From positions 17,995-81,994 of the forward strand of contig DATBHX010000039.1 in assembly GCA_036557225.1 (NCBI GenBank): a DNA stretch of 64,000 bases. The letters run 5' to 3'. The DNA is from Angelobacter sp036557225 (lineage in GTDB: Bacteria > Acidobacteriota > Terriglobia > Terriglobales > Acidobacteriaceae). The position numbers and the translations under genes were made by a program. The notes beneath the pieces are model-generated. The model had not been told where the DNA came from and searched no databases. It saw only the letters and a list, made by a program, of their open reading frames with translations. Shown here one piece after another: positions 8,269 to 16,727 of this stretch. The first letter of the stretch is position 1. Each line of letters starts with the position of its first letter.

Positions 8269-8418
8269 ATGATTCGCAAGTTAAAGTCAGGCGAGTACCG
8301 GCTGTATTCGCGCAAGAAGAATGCTAAGACAGGTAAACGCCGCAACCTGGGGACGTTTGCGTCGCTGGAAAAGGCCAAGGCCCACGAGCGTGCGGTGCAA
8401 TATTTCAAAAGGCACTAA
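8269..8418 (+). CDS. Small basic protein, 49 residues
   Basis: ATG at 8269, TAA at 8416-8418. The sequence opens MIRKLKSGEYRLYSRKKNAK and continues through GKRRNLGTF to a C-terminal ERAVQYFKRH. Lys/Arg content is very high. I recall the same pattern as a conserved tiny protein in several phyla, without known function; that similarity is from memory and was not searched. The hydrophobic-aromatic spacing (YRLYS, LGTF, VQYF) suggests a small folded nucleic-acid-binding unit. The next small basic gene starts 33 bp downstream with its own strong SD, so they probably form an operon. Confidence 0.7.
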   Translation: MIRKLKSGEYRLYSRKKNAKTGKRRNLGTFASLEKAKAHERAVQYFKRH

Positions 8419-8451
8419 GACTGAAACTTTCAAGCATATGGAGGAGGCCAG

Positions 8452-8616
8452 ATGGCGGCTGAGAAGCAGCGGGCAGCAGCAAGACGGAACATCAAGAAAG
8501 CAGCCACGGCGGCGAGAAAGAAGCGGACGATTGCGCACCTGCCAAAGGCAACGCGAACGGCACTAGGCAAACCGGCAGCCAAGGTCGCGCGGCAAAAACG
8601 GAGGAAAGCAGCGTAA
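8452..8616 (+). CDS. Small Lys/Arg/Ala-rich protein, 54 residues
   Basis: ATG at 8452 with GAGGAGG 4 bases upstream; TAA at 8614-8616. The composition (KKAATAARKKRTIAHLPKAT and VARQKRRKAA) is histone H1-like, and contains no acidic residue after position 4. It is likely to bind DNA or RNA non-specifically; that is inference from charge. Follows the 49-residue basic protein in the same direction. Confidence 0.65.
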   Translation: MAAEKQRAAARRNIKKAATAARKKRTIAHLPKATRTALGKPAAKVARQKRRKAA

Positions 8617-8642
8617 GTTCGAAGAAAATGAGCGGCAGGTAA

Positions 8643-9641
8643 CTATTCGTGTTTTTCGAGACCCGCCAAAGAGACGGTCGTGGGCGGCGTAGTGACGATA
8701 AGCGTCGCAGTCATTCGATCAAAGAAAACAGAATGAAAGAGTGCTGCCGGCAGCAGGCCATCCTGTGGATCGCTGCGTTTGAGCAGGTCATTGCGCAGGA
8801 CGACAACTTCCTGATCGGGCAAGGCTGCCTCAGCAATTGAGAGATCCTGCAGCAGGCGCGTGGCAGCCATGTGTTGGGCCAGGTTCGTAGAGACCTGCAT
8901 CATGCGCTTGGGTTGTGGGGAGGGCTTTGAGTCTTCACGCTGTGGCACAATCCGGTCCTGGAAAACCAGGAGCTGCGAGATGCCGGAGTCGAGCGCAAGC
9001 TTCCAGCTCCCGCGCGGCGCCGCGGCGGAGGCTACGGCGATCAGGAGCCGTGTTTCATTGATCTGCACGGGAACGCGCAGGCCATCGGGGATGCGGGCCG
9101 TCTCGGGGAACGGATAAAGCTCGATGGAGCTGTGGTCGAAATCGAGACGGAAGGAGAAGTGAAGCAAAAAGTTCATGCCCAGGATGCCGCGAATGTCGTG
9201 ATCGAGGGTGCTGAGCTGCTTGAGCGGCACGGCCAGAGCTTCCAGATTCGAGAGTGCAGCCGGACCAAGCCTTACCTTCTGCAAATAATAACGTGGCACG
9301 CCGGCGGAGCTGGAAAGACTATCAAGGCGCAGCCTGTCTTTGGGCTGCAGGCCAAGCTCGGCGGCGAGTTGTGGGTCGAGCAAAGTTGTGTTGGTGCCGG
9401 TATCGATGAGGAAATTGAACGGACCACGATCGTTGATGGTGACACCGGCGATCATCAGATATCCGCGAAGCGTGCGGACCGGCAACGCGGAACTGGTTGC
9501 GGTATCGGGAACGTTCGGCTGAGCAGCTGCAGCACAACACAGAAGTAGCAGACTAAGCCCAAGCTTGATTGCGCGTCTCGGGACAGCGCTGGTGCTGTCT
9601 ACGCCGTGCTTCCTTGCTCCTGGCTTGATTGCGGCACGCAT
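8643..9641 (-). CDS. Secreted retropepsin-like aspartyl protease
   Basis: 332 residues from ATG 9641, preferred because GGAGG lies 7 bases upstream; an in-frame start at 9803 is less likely. A signal-type hydrophobic segment (LGLSLLLLCCAAAAQ) precedes the protease domain. The catalytic motif FLIDTGTNTTLLD (Asp-Thr-Gly-Thr) and the downstream GILGMNFLLHFSFRLDFDHS match single-domain retropepsin-like proteases. A less conserved C-terminal region repeats an 'LALDSG' motif (KLALDSGISQLLVF), which may form the second lobe. Exported proteolysis is the likely role; the substrate is unknown. Confidence 0.75.
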   Translation of the reverse strand: MRAAIKPGARKHGVDSTSAVPRRAIKLGLSLLLLCCAAAAQPNVPDTATSSALPVRTLRGYLMIAGVTINDRGPFNFLIDTGTNTTLLDPQLAAELGLQPKDRLRLDSLSSSAGVPRYYLQKVRLGPAALSNLEALAVPLKQLSTLDHDIRGILGMNFLLHFSFRLDFDHSSIELYPFPETARIPDGLRVPVQINETRLLIAVASAAAPRGSWKLALDSGISQLLVFQDRIVPQREDSKPSPQPKRMMQVSTNLAQHMAATRLLQDLSIAEAALPDQEVVVLRNDLLKRSDPQDGLLPAALFHSVFFDRMTATLIVTTPPTTVSLAGLEKHE

Positions 9642-10023
9642 GGGCGTCCTCCGAGCTGCTTCAGCCGGCCCGAGGGAAGCCGTGATTTTTGCTATCGTGG
9701 GCGCGATCCGTTGTGCGGGATAGATGACTTTGGGACGCAGGACTGTAGTGCTGCTAAGGTTTTGTGCAGGGTACGCGGCCTGGAGCAGCGATGATCGGCG
9801 CATGAATTCTGGGTGTGAATGCGCCTGACCCGCATGAATGTTAAGGGTCCGTGAATCTGAAGCATTGACCGCAGAGCGAAAATTCCAACGGACAGTGTTG
9901 AAGACGACGTAAAGTCACGTTACTTCGCGGCAGCACCTTGGTTACTCACGCACGATGGCGTTGAAGGCGGAGCCAAGCGTGAGTTGTGCCGTACAGCGCG
10001 TGATAGAATCGCGCAACTCTCGC

Positions 10024-11403
10024 ATGTCCACTGATCCTGCGCACGCTCAGCTTGGAATTTCTCCTCTGCGAAGAACCGCTCTTCGCACAACCATGGGACT
10101 GGCTTCAGTGACGTCAATGGTGGTGGGGATCATTGTGGGCGCGTCGATCTTTGTGCAGCCGGCGGAGGTGACGCGCCTGGCGCCAAGTCCGCGTGGCGTG
10201 ATGCTGGCGTGGCTTGCAGCCGGGGTGCTCACCATGTGCGCAGCGCTGGTGTGCGCGGAGTTCTCCTGGCTGTTTCCGGAAACCGGCGGCGTCTATGTGT
10301 TCTTGAGAAAAACATATTCGCCGGTGCTGGGATTCTTGTGGGGCTGGGGCATGTTTTGGACCATGCACACAGGAATTTTGGCGGCGATCGCCGTGGTGGC
10401 GGCACGGTATGCGGGATATTTTTTCGGCTTGGGCGAGACGGGTGTGCGTTTGCTGGCGATGGCGGCGATCCTGGCGGTTTCGCTTGTCCAGTACATGGGA
10501 GTGAAGGCCGGCAGTGCGGTGCAGGTGACGCTGACGGTCGCGAAGGTAACGGCAATCGGCGTGATGTGCGTGTTGCTGTTCGCATTGGGCGGAGCGGCGC
10601 ATCGGAGTTTGCCGGTGGAGGCAGCACAGCAAGGTTCTGTGAGTTGGTCGTTTGCGGCGTTTGGGCTGGCGATCGCGGCAGGGCTTTTTTCATTCGGTGG
10701 TTTTCACATGAGTACTTACGCCGCCGGAGAGACGCGTGATCCCGAGCGCACCATCCCACGCGCGCTGATTCTCGGCGTACTGATTGTGACCGCGTGCTAC
10801 ATGCTGCTGAACGCGGCTTATCTCTACGTGATGCCGCTGAGCGCGGTTGCCAGCTCCACGCGCGTCGCTGCCGACGCCATCACGCGCATTCTCGGCGCGC
10901 GAGGCTCCGCGGCCATCACACTGCTGATCATCGTTTCCGCCCTGGGATCGCTCAACGGGATCGCCCTGGCCGGCCCGCGGGTCTACTACGCCATGGCGCA
11001 GGACGGCCTCGCCTTCCGATGGATGGCCGCTCTCCATCCGCAGCGGCAGACACCGCATCTCGCGATCGCTGCGCAGGCATTCTGGGCATGTGTTCTCGCA
11101 GCTACCAATTCGTATCGAGCGCTGTTTACACGGGTGGTTTACACAGAATGGCTGTTCTTTGCGCTGCTGGCTGCGGGAATTTTCGTACTGCATCGCCGGC
11201 GACAGTACCAGCCGCGTTACCTGCGCCCGCTCTATCCCCTCGTGCCTGCAGTCTCGCTCGTAACTTCCGCTGCCATTGCCATTAACCAGATCCGCAGCAC
11301 CCCACGCGAGAGCGCCATAGGGCTCGGCTTGATTTTGCTGGGCCTTCCGATTTATTTTGTCTGGTCTCATCGCGGCACGAACAAACCGGCAGCAGCATCG
11401 TAA
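10024..11403 (+). CDS. APC superfamily amino acid permease
   Basis: About 459 residues from ATG 10024; an upstream in-frame ATG at 9955 would add a poorly supported extension, and neither has a strong SD. The protein is an inner-membrane carrier with about 12 helices. Helix 1 contains SMVVGIIVGASIFVQPAEVT, the unwound Gly-rich segment typical of APC transporters, and helix 6 is near GLFSFGGFHMSTYAAGE. The family includes amino-acid/proton symporters and exchangers; the substrate is not evident. It precedes the amidohydrolase gene by about 90 bp in the same direction, so cotranscription is possible. Confidence 0.85.
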   Translation: MSTDPAHAQLGISPLRRTALRTTMGLASVTSMVVGIIVGASIFVQPAEVTRLAPSPRGVMLAWLAAGVLTMCAALVCAEFSWLFPETGGVYVFLRKTYSPVLGFLWGWGMFWTMHTGILAAIAVVAARYAGYFFGLGETGVRLLAMAAILAVSLVQYMGVKAGSAVQVTLTVAKVTAIGVMCVLLFALGGAAHRSLPVEAAQQGSVSWSFAAFGLAIAAGLFSFGGFHMSTYAAGETRDPERTIPRALILGVLIVTACYMLLNAAYLYVMPLSAVASSTRVAADAITRILGARGSAAITLLIIVSALGSLNGIALAGPRVYYAMAQDGLAFRWMAALHPQRQTPHLAIAAQAFWACVLAATNSYRALFTRVVYTEWLFFALLAAGIFVLHRRRQYQPRYLRPLYPLVPAVSLVTSAAIAINQIRSTPRESAIGLGLILLGLPIYFVWSHRGTNKPAAAS

Positions 11404-11496
11404 TCAGCGTAAGCCAAGGGACCGTGAGCAGCACGTCTCTACGTTAGTGTTTTATTGACGCACGACCAATCCACCCGCACGAGGGAACGAGCACGA

Positions 11497-12477
11497 ATGC
11501 CAGTCATCGATTTTCATGATCATTACTATCCGCCTGAATACATCAAAGCTATCGAACAGGGTCCCAGCGCCGTCCGCGTCACGCATGACGCCGAAGGCAA
11601 TCCCTGGCTGCACTATCCCGGCGACTACAACATCGCCGTCCGCGGCCACCGCGACATCGACTACCGCGAGCAAATGCTCCGCACCTCCGGTGTCGACACG
11701 CAGGTCATCACCCTCACCACGCCCGGCACGCATATAGAAGAGCCGACCGCCGCCGTCCGCCTGGCGCGTCTCTGCAATGACGCTTTTGCCCGCGTCGTCG
11801 CCTCAAAGCGCGGCCTCTTCGTCGCGCTGGCCACGCTCCCGCTCTGTGACCCCGCCGCCAGCGTCGCCGAACTCCGCCGCGCCATGGAGCAGCTTCGCTT
11901 TCGCGGCGCCATGGTCTTCTCCAACATCAACGGCACGGCGCTCAGTGACCAGCGCTTCTGGCCGGTGTGGGAAGCGGCCAACCAGCTCGGCGCCATCATT
12001 CATATTCATCCCACCAACCCCGTGGGCGTTGAAGCCATGCTCGACTACTGGCTCATGCCCCTCGTCGGCTTCCTCATGGACACCACGCTCGCCGCCGCCA
12101 GCCTCGTCTTCAGCGGCGTGCCGGAGCGATTTCCCAATATCAAGTGGGTGCTCGGCCATCTCGGCGGCGCTATTCCGTACCTGGCCGAACGGCTCGACCG
12201 CGGCTATGAAGCCTTTGCCGACTGCCGCAAGAACATCTCGCGCCCGCCCAGCTCGTATCTCAAAAAGTTTTACTTCGATACCGTCAACTTTGATCCCCGC
12301 GCGCTCGAGCTGGCCGTCAGCTTCGCCGGCGCGTCGCAAATCCTTGCCGGCAGCGACTACCCGCACCAGATCGGCAGCATTCCGAAGATGCTGGAGAGCC
12401 TGAAGGCCATGCGCGTGACCGAAGAAGAGCGAGGAATGATCCTGGGAGGGAACGCGGCGAAGCTGTTAGGGATTTAG
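11497..12477 (+). CDS. Amidohydrolase family protein (ACMSD-like decarboxylase group)
   Basis: 326 residues from ATG 11497 (GAGGGA 10 bases upstream); a TTG at 11455 is the only longer choice. The metal-binding HxH motif sits at the N-terminus (VIDFHDHYYPPEY), later metal ligands are in IHIHPTNPVG and WVLGHLGGAIPYL, and the catalytic Asp in AGSDYPHQIG. This is the layout of the amidohydrolase-related family that includes aminocarboxymuconate-semialdehyde decarboxylase and gamma-resorcylate decarboxylase. The real substrate is unknown. The dispersed repeat region begins right after the stop codon. Confidence 0.82.
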   Translation: MPVIDFHDHYYPPEYIKAIEQGPSAVRVTHDAEGNPWLHYPGDYNIAVRGHRDIDYREQMLRTSGVDTQVITLTTPGTHIEEPTAAVRLARLCNDAFARVVASKRGLFVALATLPLCDPAASVAELRRAMEQLRFRGAMVFSNINGTALSDQRFWPVWEAANQLGAIIHIHPTNPVGVEAMLDYWLMPLVGFLMDTTLAAASLVFSGVPERFPNIKWVLGHLGGAIPYLAERLDRGYEAFADCRKNISRPPSSYLKKFYFDTVNFDPRALELAVSFAGASQILAGSDYPHQIGSIPKMLESLKAMRVTEEERGMILGGNAAKLLGI

Positions 12478-12487
12478 GAGAACCTTA

Positions 12488-12518
12488 CCGCGGATGAACA
12501 CGGATTGGCGCGGATCGG
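12488..12518 (+). repeat. Dispersed 'CGCGGATT' repeat, copy D1
   Basis: CGGATGAACACGGATTGGCG and flanks match the family seen at 12609-12642 (inverted), 18020-18051 (inverted) and 24835-24866. It is followed by an ACACGGAGGCACGG run at 12538-12555. Confidence 0.6.
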
Positions 12519-12608
12519 AAAAGAATTCTTACCACGGAGACACGGAGGCACGGAGAGGATCGGGTAATCGTTCGGTTGCGTCCCTTTGCGGTTAATGCGT
12601 TTCCTTTT

Positions 12609-12642
12609 CTTGATCAGCGTTCATCCGCGCAAATCTGCGGTG
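12609..12642 (-). repeat. Dispersed 'CGCGGATT' repeat, copy D2, overlapping a gene end
   Basis: TTGATCAGCGTTCATCCGCG followed by CAAATCTGCGGTG is the inverse of D1/D4. It encodes the last residues (SPQICADER) of the minus-strand gene at 12614-13138. Confidence 0.65.
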
Positions 12643-13138
12643 AAAGTCTTTGCTTTTCGTTGTTAGCTGATAGCAGTTCGCTCAGAGCGATCACTTCCAG
12701 CGGGCACTCGGGCCAGTTATCGATCCAGCAGACAACGATGTCGCACTTGTCCACCCTGTGTCCGTGCTTCAGGAAGTTGCGGCTCTCGTATTCAAATTCG
12801 ATAAAGACTCGTTGCAGCCGGTTGGGTTCAACTTCGCGGAGAGCTTCACAGTCGGGAAACTCCGTGCGTATGATCGTCGCCACAAAGCCCAGCTCCATCG
12901 CCATCGCGGCAAACAGAAACATGACTCCAGCTTCATTCGTGGGCACATGCAGCAAAGCGCACGGTGTCATCAGCGGACCATATACCAGCCGGTCTTTCAT
13001 CAGTAGAGACTTGCCCTTGGCGGGTATCGGCCACTTCAAACCGTTCGCCGGCCAGCCATCCTCCGCCTGCTCTCCAATCATCGCCATCACGTCTTTCCAT
13101 TTCTTTTCCAGGCCTTCTTTCCTCGCATACTTGAGCAT
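12614..13138 (-). CDS. Conserved protein with PD-(D/E)XK-like residue pattern
   Basis: 174 residues. The core motifs are FPDCEALREV, then VFIEFEYESRNFLKHGH about 15 residues later, and CDIVVCWIDNWPECPLEVI near the C-terminus. The order Asp ... Glu-x-Glu in adjacent strands, followed by a conserved Cys/Trp strand, resembles restriction-endonuclease-like folds; I recall similar proteins in other bacteria but cannot verify a family name. The last 10 or so residues are encoded by a copy of a dispersed intergenic repeat, so the native stop may have been lost. No methyltransferase lies beside it, so a classical restriction role is not indicated. Confidence 0.6.
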   Translation of the reverse strand: MLKYARKEGLEKKWKDVMAMIGEQAEDGWPANGLKWPIPAKGKSLLMKDRLVYGPLMTPCALLHVPTNEAGVMFLFAAMAMELGFVATIIRTEFPDCEALREVEPNRLQRVFIEFEYESRNFLKHGHRVDKCDIVVCWIDNWPECPLEVIALSELLSANNEKQRLSPQICADER

Positions 13139-13731
13139 CCTTCCGCTCTGCCGAAGGCTCGCGCGCAGCCGAAGGCGAAGTGCGCGCGCAAAAAAACACT
13201 TAACAAAATTAAGTCGCCGCGACGCCGCTTCACTTTCTTCGTTTTTTGCTCAACCCTCGCTCAAACTCTTGACACGCGCATCAACGTCGCCGATATTTCA
13301 AAAAGCTTCGCCTCTAAAAGCGTCGCTACAAAAAGAACAGGCACAGGCTTCACAGCCTGCGCCTTCTTGGATGCTTGGCTAATTGCTATTTGCTAATTGC
13401 CAATTGCTGAATTTAGTCGGGCAGCGCCCGGTGTATGAGCACCGAACGCGCCCTAACCAATCCCGCCTGTTGGAGCAGGCAAGAATGGCTGCCAAACAAG
13501 GTAAACACTCCCTCTCTGGAGCGCAAGGCTCGCGCCGCGGCGCTCACGTCCTAACCCAACCCGCAAACCAGGCCTCGAAAAAACAAACGAAGCCCCTCAG
13601 CCCGACACCGGCCCTCAAACAAACCCAACACCTCATCCCGATCCCGGACCAAGACCAGAAACGCCAGAGTCCGGCCCCGCCGCTGGGTTCGACGCAAAAA
13701 AAGCAGGGCTCCCGACACGCGCGCCGTTCGC
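13139..13731. other. 593-bp region with no confident gene
   Basis: It contains low-complexity and palindromic stretches. A plus-strand open frame at 13485-13844 (MAAKQGKHSLSGAQ, then Gln/Pro/Lys-rich) shows no fold-like pattern and may be an out-of-frame upstream part of the gene at 13732. Confidence 0.4.
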
Positions 13732-13971
13732 GTGGCGGGAAAGAACTTTTATCGCTTCAAAGACGCCCGAGGCAAGCCGGTGGACTTCATCGAGTTCTAC
13801 ACCAGCAGCGACTACCACTGCATCGACGTCCGCTTTCAAGATAAGACGGCCTTCCACTTCATCATCGACCCGGCATTCATCGTGGAGGCCGACTATTCCG
13901 ACTGGAAGACGGGCAACTGGCGTCCCATCAGGCGGTGGCGGCGGATCAGGAGCGAGAACTTTGCCGCCTAA
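13732..13971 (+). CDS. Small conserved-looking hypothetical protein, possibly 5'-truncated by a frameshift
   Basis: 79 residues from GTG 13732. The sequence has a compact globular look: NFYRFKDARGKPVDFIEFYT, then DVRFQDKTAFHFIIDP and VEADYSDWKTGNWRPI. I recall similar short proteins in this phylum, with no known function. A basic, Gln/Pro-rich frame upstream (from ATG 13485) runs in another phase; a run of seven A at 13696-13702 lies where a slip would join the two. The GTG has no clear SD, which keeps the start uncertain. Confidence 0.55.
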   Translation: MAGKNFYRFKDARGKPVDFIEFYTSSDYHCIDVRFQDKTAFHFIIDPAFIVEADYSDWKTGNWRPIRRWRRIRSENFAA

Positions 13972-14005
13972 GAGCCCTCTCGGCTTGCTGTGCACTTGTC
14001 CCGTG

Positions 14006-14070
14006 CCCCATCCTTTGCGTCCCTCGATTCCGTGTCTCTCTTTCGGATATTGGCGGACGCAACGGGTGGG
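14006..14070. repeat. Dispersed palindromic element, copy P1
   Basis: Arms CCCCATCCTTTGCGTCC (14006-14022) and GGACGCAACGGGTGGG (14055-14070) face each other around a CGATTCCGT-containing centre. A second full copy lies at 17173-17237. Just downstream, 14083-14120 is a CCCGATCTC/CCCGATGTC simple repeat. Confidence 0.6.
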
Positions 14071-14236
14071 TTGGCTTTCCGATGTCCCGATCTCCCGATG
14101 TCTCGATGTCCCGATCTCCTCACCTGTCCCGCTATGGCGCGGATAAAATGAAGTTTTGTTCACGCCTCCTGTCGATTTTGCGGGTTTCCCGCGACGATCT
14201 GACAGGAACCACTACCGCCGAATCCGGAGGGAATCC

Positions 14237-14638
14237 ATGAAATTCATATGCTTTGGCTATACCGACGAAAAATTTGAACAGATGTCCGAGAGCGAGAAGA
14301 ATGCGCTCTTCGATGTCTGTTTCGCTTACGACGACCAGATGCGGGCCAAGGGACACTTTTTGAGTGGGGAAGCCCTGGATAGCCGGAGCGCACCGGTTAC
14401 TGTACGGAAGAAGAACGGCGAGGTGTCCGTCACCGACGGCCCCTTTATCGAAACCAAGGAGTTGTTGGGCGGTATCGCGATTATCGAAGCCAAGGACCTG
14501 AACGAGGCGATTGCCTTGTGTTCCAACCACCCGGCACTGGGCTTGACCGCGTCGGCTTGGGAGATCCGCCCGGTTTATGACATGACGCCACTGATGGACG
14601 CCAGCAAACAACGCCGAAAGGGTGCGAAGAAGAGCTGA
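14237..14638 (+). CDS. YCII-related (DGPF) domain protein
   Basis: 133 residues from ATG 14237 with GGAGGGA 5 bases upstream. The domain is recognised from MKFICFGYTDEKFEQM at the start and from VTDGPFIETKELLGGIAIIE, the DGPF motif with the following strand. The family has a ferredoxin-like fold related to dienelactone isomerase-like YciI; it often accompanies ECF sigma factors, but here no sigma gene is adjacent. The function is unknown. A strong hairpin of the palindromic repeat family (14655-14685) follows the stop. Confidence 0.8.
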   Translation: MKFICFGYTDEKFEQMSESEKNALFDVCFAYDDQMRAKGHFLSGEALDSRSAPVTVRKKNGEVSVTDGPFIETKELLGGIAIIEAKDLNEAIALCSNHPALGLTASAWEIRPVYDMTPLMDASKQRRKGAKKS

Positions 14639-14654
14639 CGCCGAATGCGGATGC

Positions 14655-14685
14655 CCCATCCTTCGCGCAGTTTGCGAAGGGTGGG
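14655..14685 (+). repeat. Hairpin of the CCCATCC palindrome family (copy P3)
   Basis: CCCATCCTTCGC (14655-14666) pairs with GCGAAGGGTGGG (14674-14685), one G-U pair, 7-nt loop. It follows the YCII gene by 16 bp and could end its transcript, but there is no T-tract. Confidence 0.6.
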
Positions 14686-14766
14686 AGGAGCGCAAACTAA
14701 AAATCATCCCTTTGCTTCTTCCTGGAATCAAAAACAGAGCTCCAAGTTCCTCTCTGAGGTGCTCGC

Positions 14767-15903
14767 ATGCAACTGAAGCCTTTCCTGCTCGATGCCTGGC
14801 TCGACCAATATGAACACTCCATAGATTTCAATCTCGGAGCCAGCACCGGACCCACGTGGACCGTCAATGACATCCTCGCGCTCGCGGATGATGAAACGCG
14901 CCACCGCTTCATGAACCACAAGCTGGTTTACACGCGCGTTGCCGGCGGCGACAGCTTGCGCGAAGCGATCGCTGAGATGCAGGGCGTTCCGGTCGAAACC
15001 GTTCAGGTCATGACCGGCGCGGCCGAGGCGATCCTGGCCCTGATGTGGCGGGCCGCAGCGCCGGGCGCGAACGTGATTCTGCCGCTGCCCGGATTCGCTA
15101 CTTTCGCCGCGATCCCGGAATCGCTGGGCCTGGAGACCCGCTTCTATCGTGTGCGCCGCGAGAACGGCTTCCGCGTCGATCCCGACGAGATCAAGCGGCT
15201 GGCCGACGCCAACACCAAACTCATCCTGATCAACAGCCCGCACAATCCCACGGGTGGTGTTATCGGCGAGGAAGAATTGGAAGCCGTGCATAAGTTCGCC
15301 GCCGCACGCGGAATCCAGCTGGTCAGTGACGAGGTCTACCATCCTATTTATCACGGAAAGCCGGCGAAATCGGCGGCGCGCCTGCCGCATGCGACTGTGA
15401 TCAGCGACCTCTCCAAGGCGCTATCCATTCCCGGCGTCCGCACCGGATGGATCATCGAGCGTGACGCCGAGCGCCGCCGGCAATACTGGACTGCGCACGC
15501 TTATTTCACCGCCTCCAACACCACCACGGGAGAGATCCTGGCGGAAATCGCCATCCGCAAACGCGACGTCGTGCACGGCAAGGCCCAGGAAACGGCCACT
15601 CGGAACCTCAGGCTGCTCGAACGCTTCATCGTGGACCATAGCGACGTGCTCGGCTGGATTCCTCCCCGGGGCGGCATGACGGCGTTTCCCTGGCTGCTGA
15701 GCGGAGACAATTCGCGCGCGTTCTGCCAGGCCGCCGCGGAGCAGGGAATCCTGCTGGCGCCGGGCGATTGCTTTGACGTGCCCGATCATTTCCGCATCGG
15801 CTTTGCCGCTGTTGGTAACAATTTCTCCACGGCGCTTGACCGCTTGGGAACATTGGTGAATAAGTGGCCGGCCCGCCATCCTGAAAAGATGGTCTCAGCC
15901 TGA
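14767..15903 (+). CDS. PLP-dependent aminotransferase class I/II
   Basis: 378 residues. The fold type I aminotransferase motifs are in order: NSPHNPTGGVIGEEEL (cofactor ring binding), SDEVYHPIYHG (Asp for the pyridine nitrogen), SDLSKALSIPGVRTGWI with the Schiff-base Lys217. The C-terminal domain includes WIPPRGGMTAFPWL and the substrate-carboxylate arginine in PDHFRIGFAA. The amino acid acted on cannot be deduced. The ATG at 14767 is 25 bp downstream of the GAGGTGCTC segment, with GAGGTG acting as SD. Convergent with the histidine kinase gene. Confidence 0.85.
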   Translation: MQLKPFLLDAWLDQYEHSIDFNLGASTGPTWTVNDILALADDETRHRFMNHKLVYTRVAGGDSLREAIAEMQGVPVETVQVMTGAAEAILALMWRAAAPGANVILPLPGFATFAAIPESLGLETRFYRVRRENGFRVDPDEIKRLADANTKLILINSPHNPTGGVIGEEELEAVHKFAAARGIQLVSDEVYHPIYHGKPAKSAARLPHATVISDLSKALSIPGVRTGWIIERDAERRRQYWTAHAYFTASNTTTGEILAEIAIRKRDVVHGKAQETATRNLRLLERFIVDHSDVLGWIPPRGGMTAFPWLLSGDNSRAFCQAAAEQGILLAPGDCFDVPDHFRIGFAAVGNNFSTALDRLGTLVNKWPARHPEKMVSA

Positions 15904-15974
15904 CGGAAGGCGCTGCGAAAAACCTTGTAGAGGCGGAAACATTTCAAAAACCGGGAACAGACGGAAATCTCTCT

Positions 15975-16727
15975 TCAATTTTGATTCAGCGGCAGAAACA
16001 CAGAGAAGCATGTCCCGGAGGATCTTGGCTTGTCGCTGCTCCGGAGGCGCAGGCCGCCGCGTTGTTTGCGGACAAGCTGCGCGCAAATCCACAATCCCAG
16101 GCCGGAGCCTTTGCCCTTTTTGGTCGAGAACAACGGATCAAAAATCTTGCGTCGGTTCTGCCTGGGAATGCCAGGCCCATTGTCGACAAAGAGAATGCGC
16201 ACGCCGCGCACGGCCTTCGCGCGGCGTACGTTCTCCTCTTCCCCCACGTGGCACGCACGGGTATGGATGGTGAGTTTTCCCGCCCGTTTGGGCAGGCATT
16301 CCAGCGCATTGAGCACGATGTTGGCAAAAACCTGGCGCACGGCTCCGGGATCGGCCTGGATGGTCTCATGAAACTCATAGTGCCGGTCAATGGCAACGCC
16401 CTTATAGCCGATTTTTTCGGCGTAGGCGCTCAGCACATCTTCCAGGATGTCTGTGATCCTGACGGGAACAGCGTTCTCCTCCCGCACCAGGGCTAGCGTG
16501 TCACGGGAGACGTCAAAAGCTCGTGAGAGCTCCTGGCGTGCGGTGCCAATCCACTGACGTGCCCGGGGCCTCAGGTCCTTTTCGCGGTCCAGCAGGAAAA
16601 GCGCGTTGGCGACGCCCTGCAGCGCATTCTTCACTTCATGAATAATGCCGGCGGAAAACAGGCCTACCTCGGCCAGGGCGCGAACATCCTCATCCCGCAG
16701 TCGCCGGTTTTCTCCCTGTTGCTGCAC
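15975..16727 (-). CDS. Sensor histidine kinase lacking a sensor domain
   Basis: 250 residues from GTG 16727 (AGGAG 7 bases upstream). There is no membrane segment or input domain, so it is a soluble kinase. The phosphoacceptor is His30 in SAGIIHEVKNALQG. The ATPase domain shows the N box (QVFANIVLNALEC), G1 (FVDNGPGIP), F box (FDPLFSTKKG) and G2 (GSGLGLWI). No response regulator is adjacent, so its partner is elsewhere. The short N-terminal stretch may pair with another protein for signal input. Confidence 0.82.
   Translation of the reverse strand: MQQQGENRRLRDEDVRALAEVGLFSAGIIHEVKNALQGVANALFLLDREKDLRPRARQWIGTARQELSRAFDVSRDTLALVREENAVPVRITDILEDVLSAYAEKIGYKGVAIDRHYEFHETIQADPGAVRQVFANIVLNALECLPKRAGKLTIHTRACHVGEEENVRRAKAVRGVRILFVDNGPGIPRQNRRKIFDPLFSTKKGKGSGLGLWICAQLVRKQRGGLRLRSSDKPRSSGTCFSVFLPLNQN

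Noticed and set aside
14728..15390. Minus-strand frame of about 220 codons
   Set aside because: Antisense to the class I aminotransferase, which has all PLP motifs.
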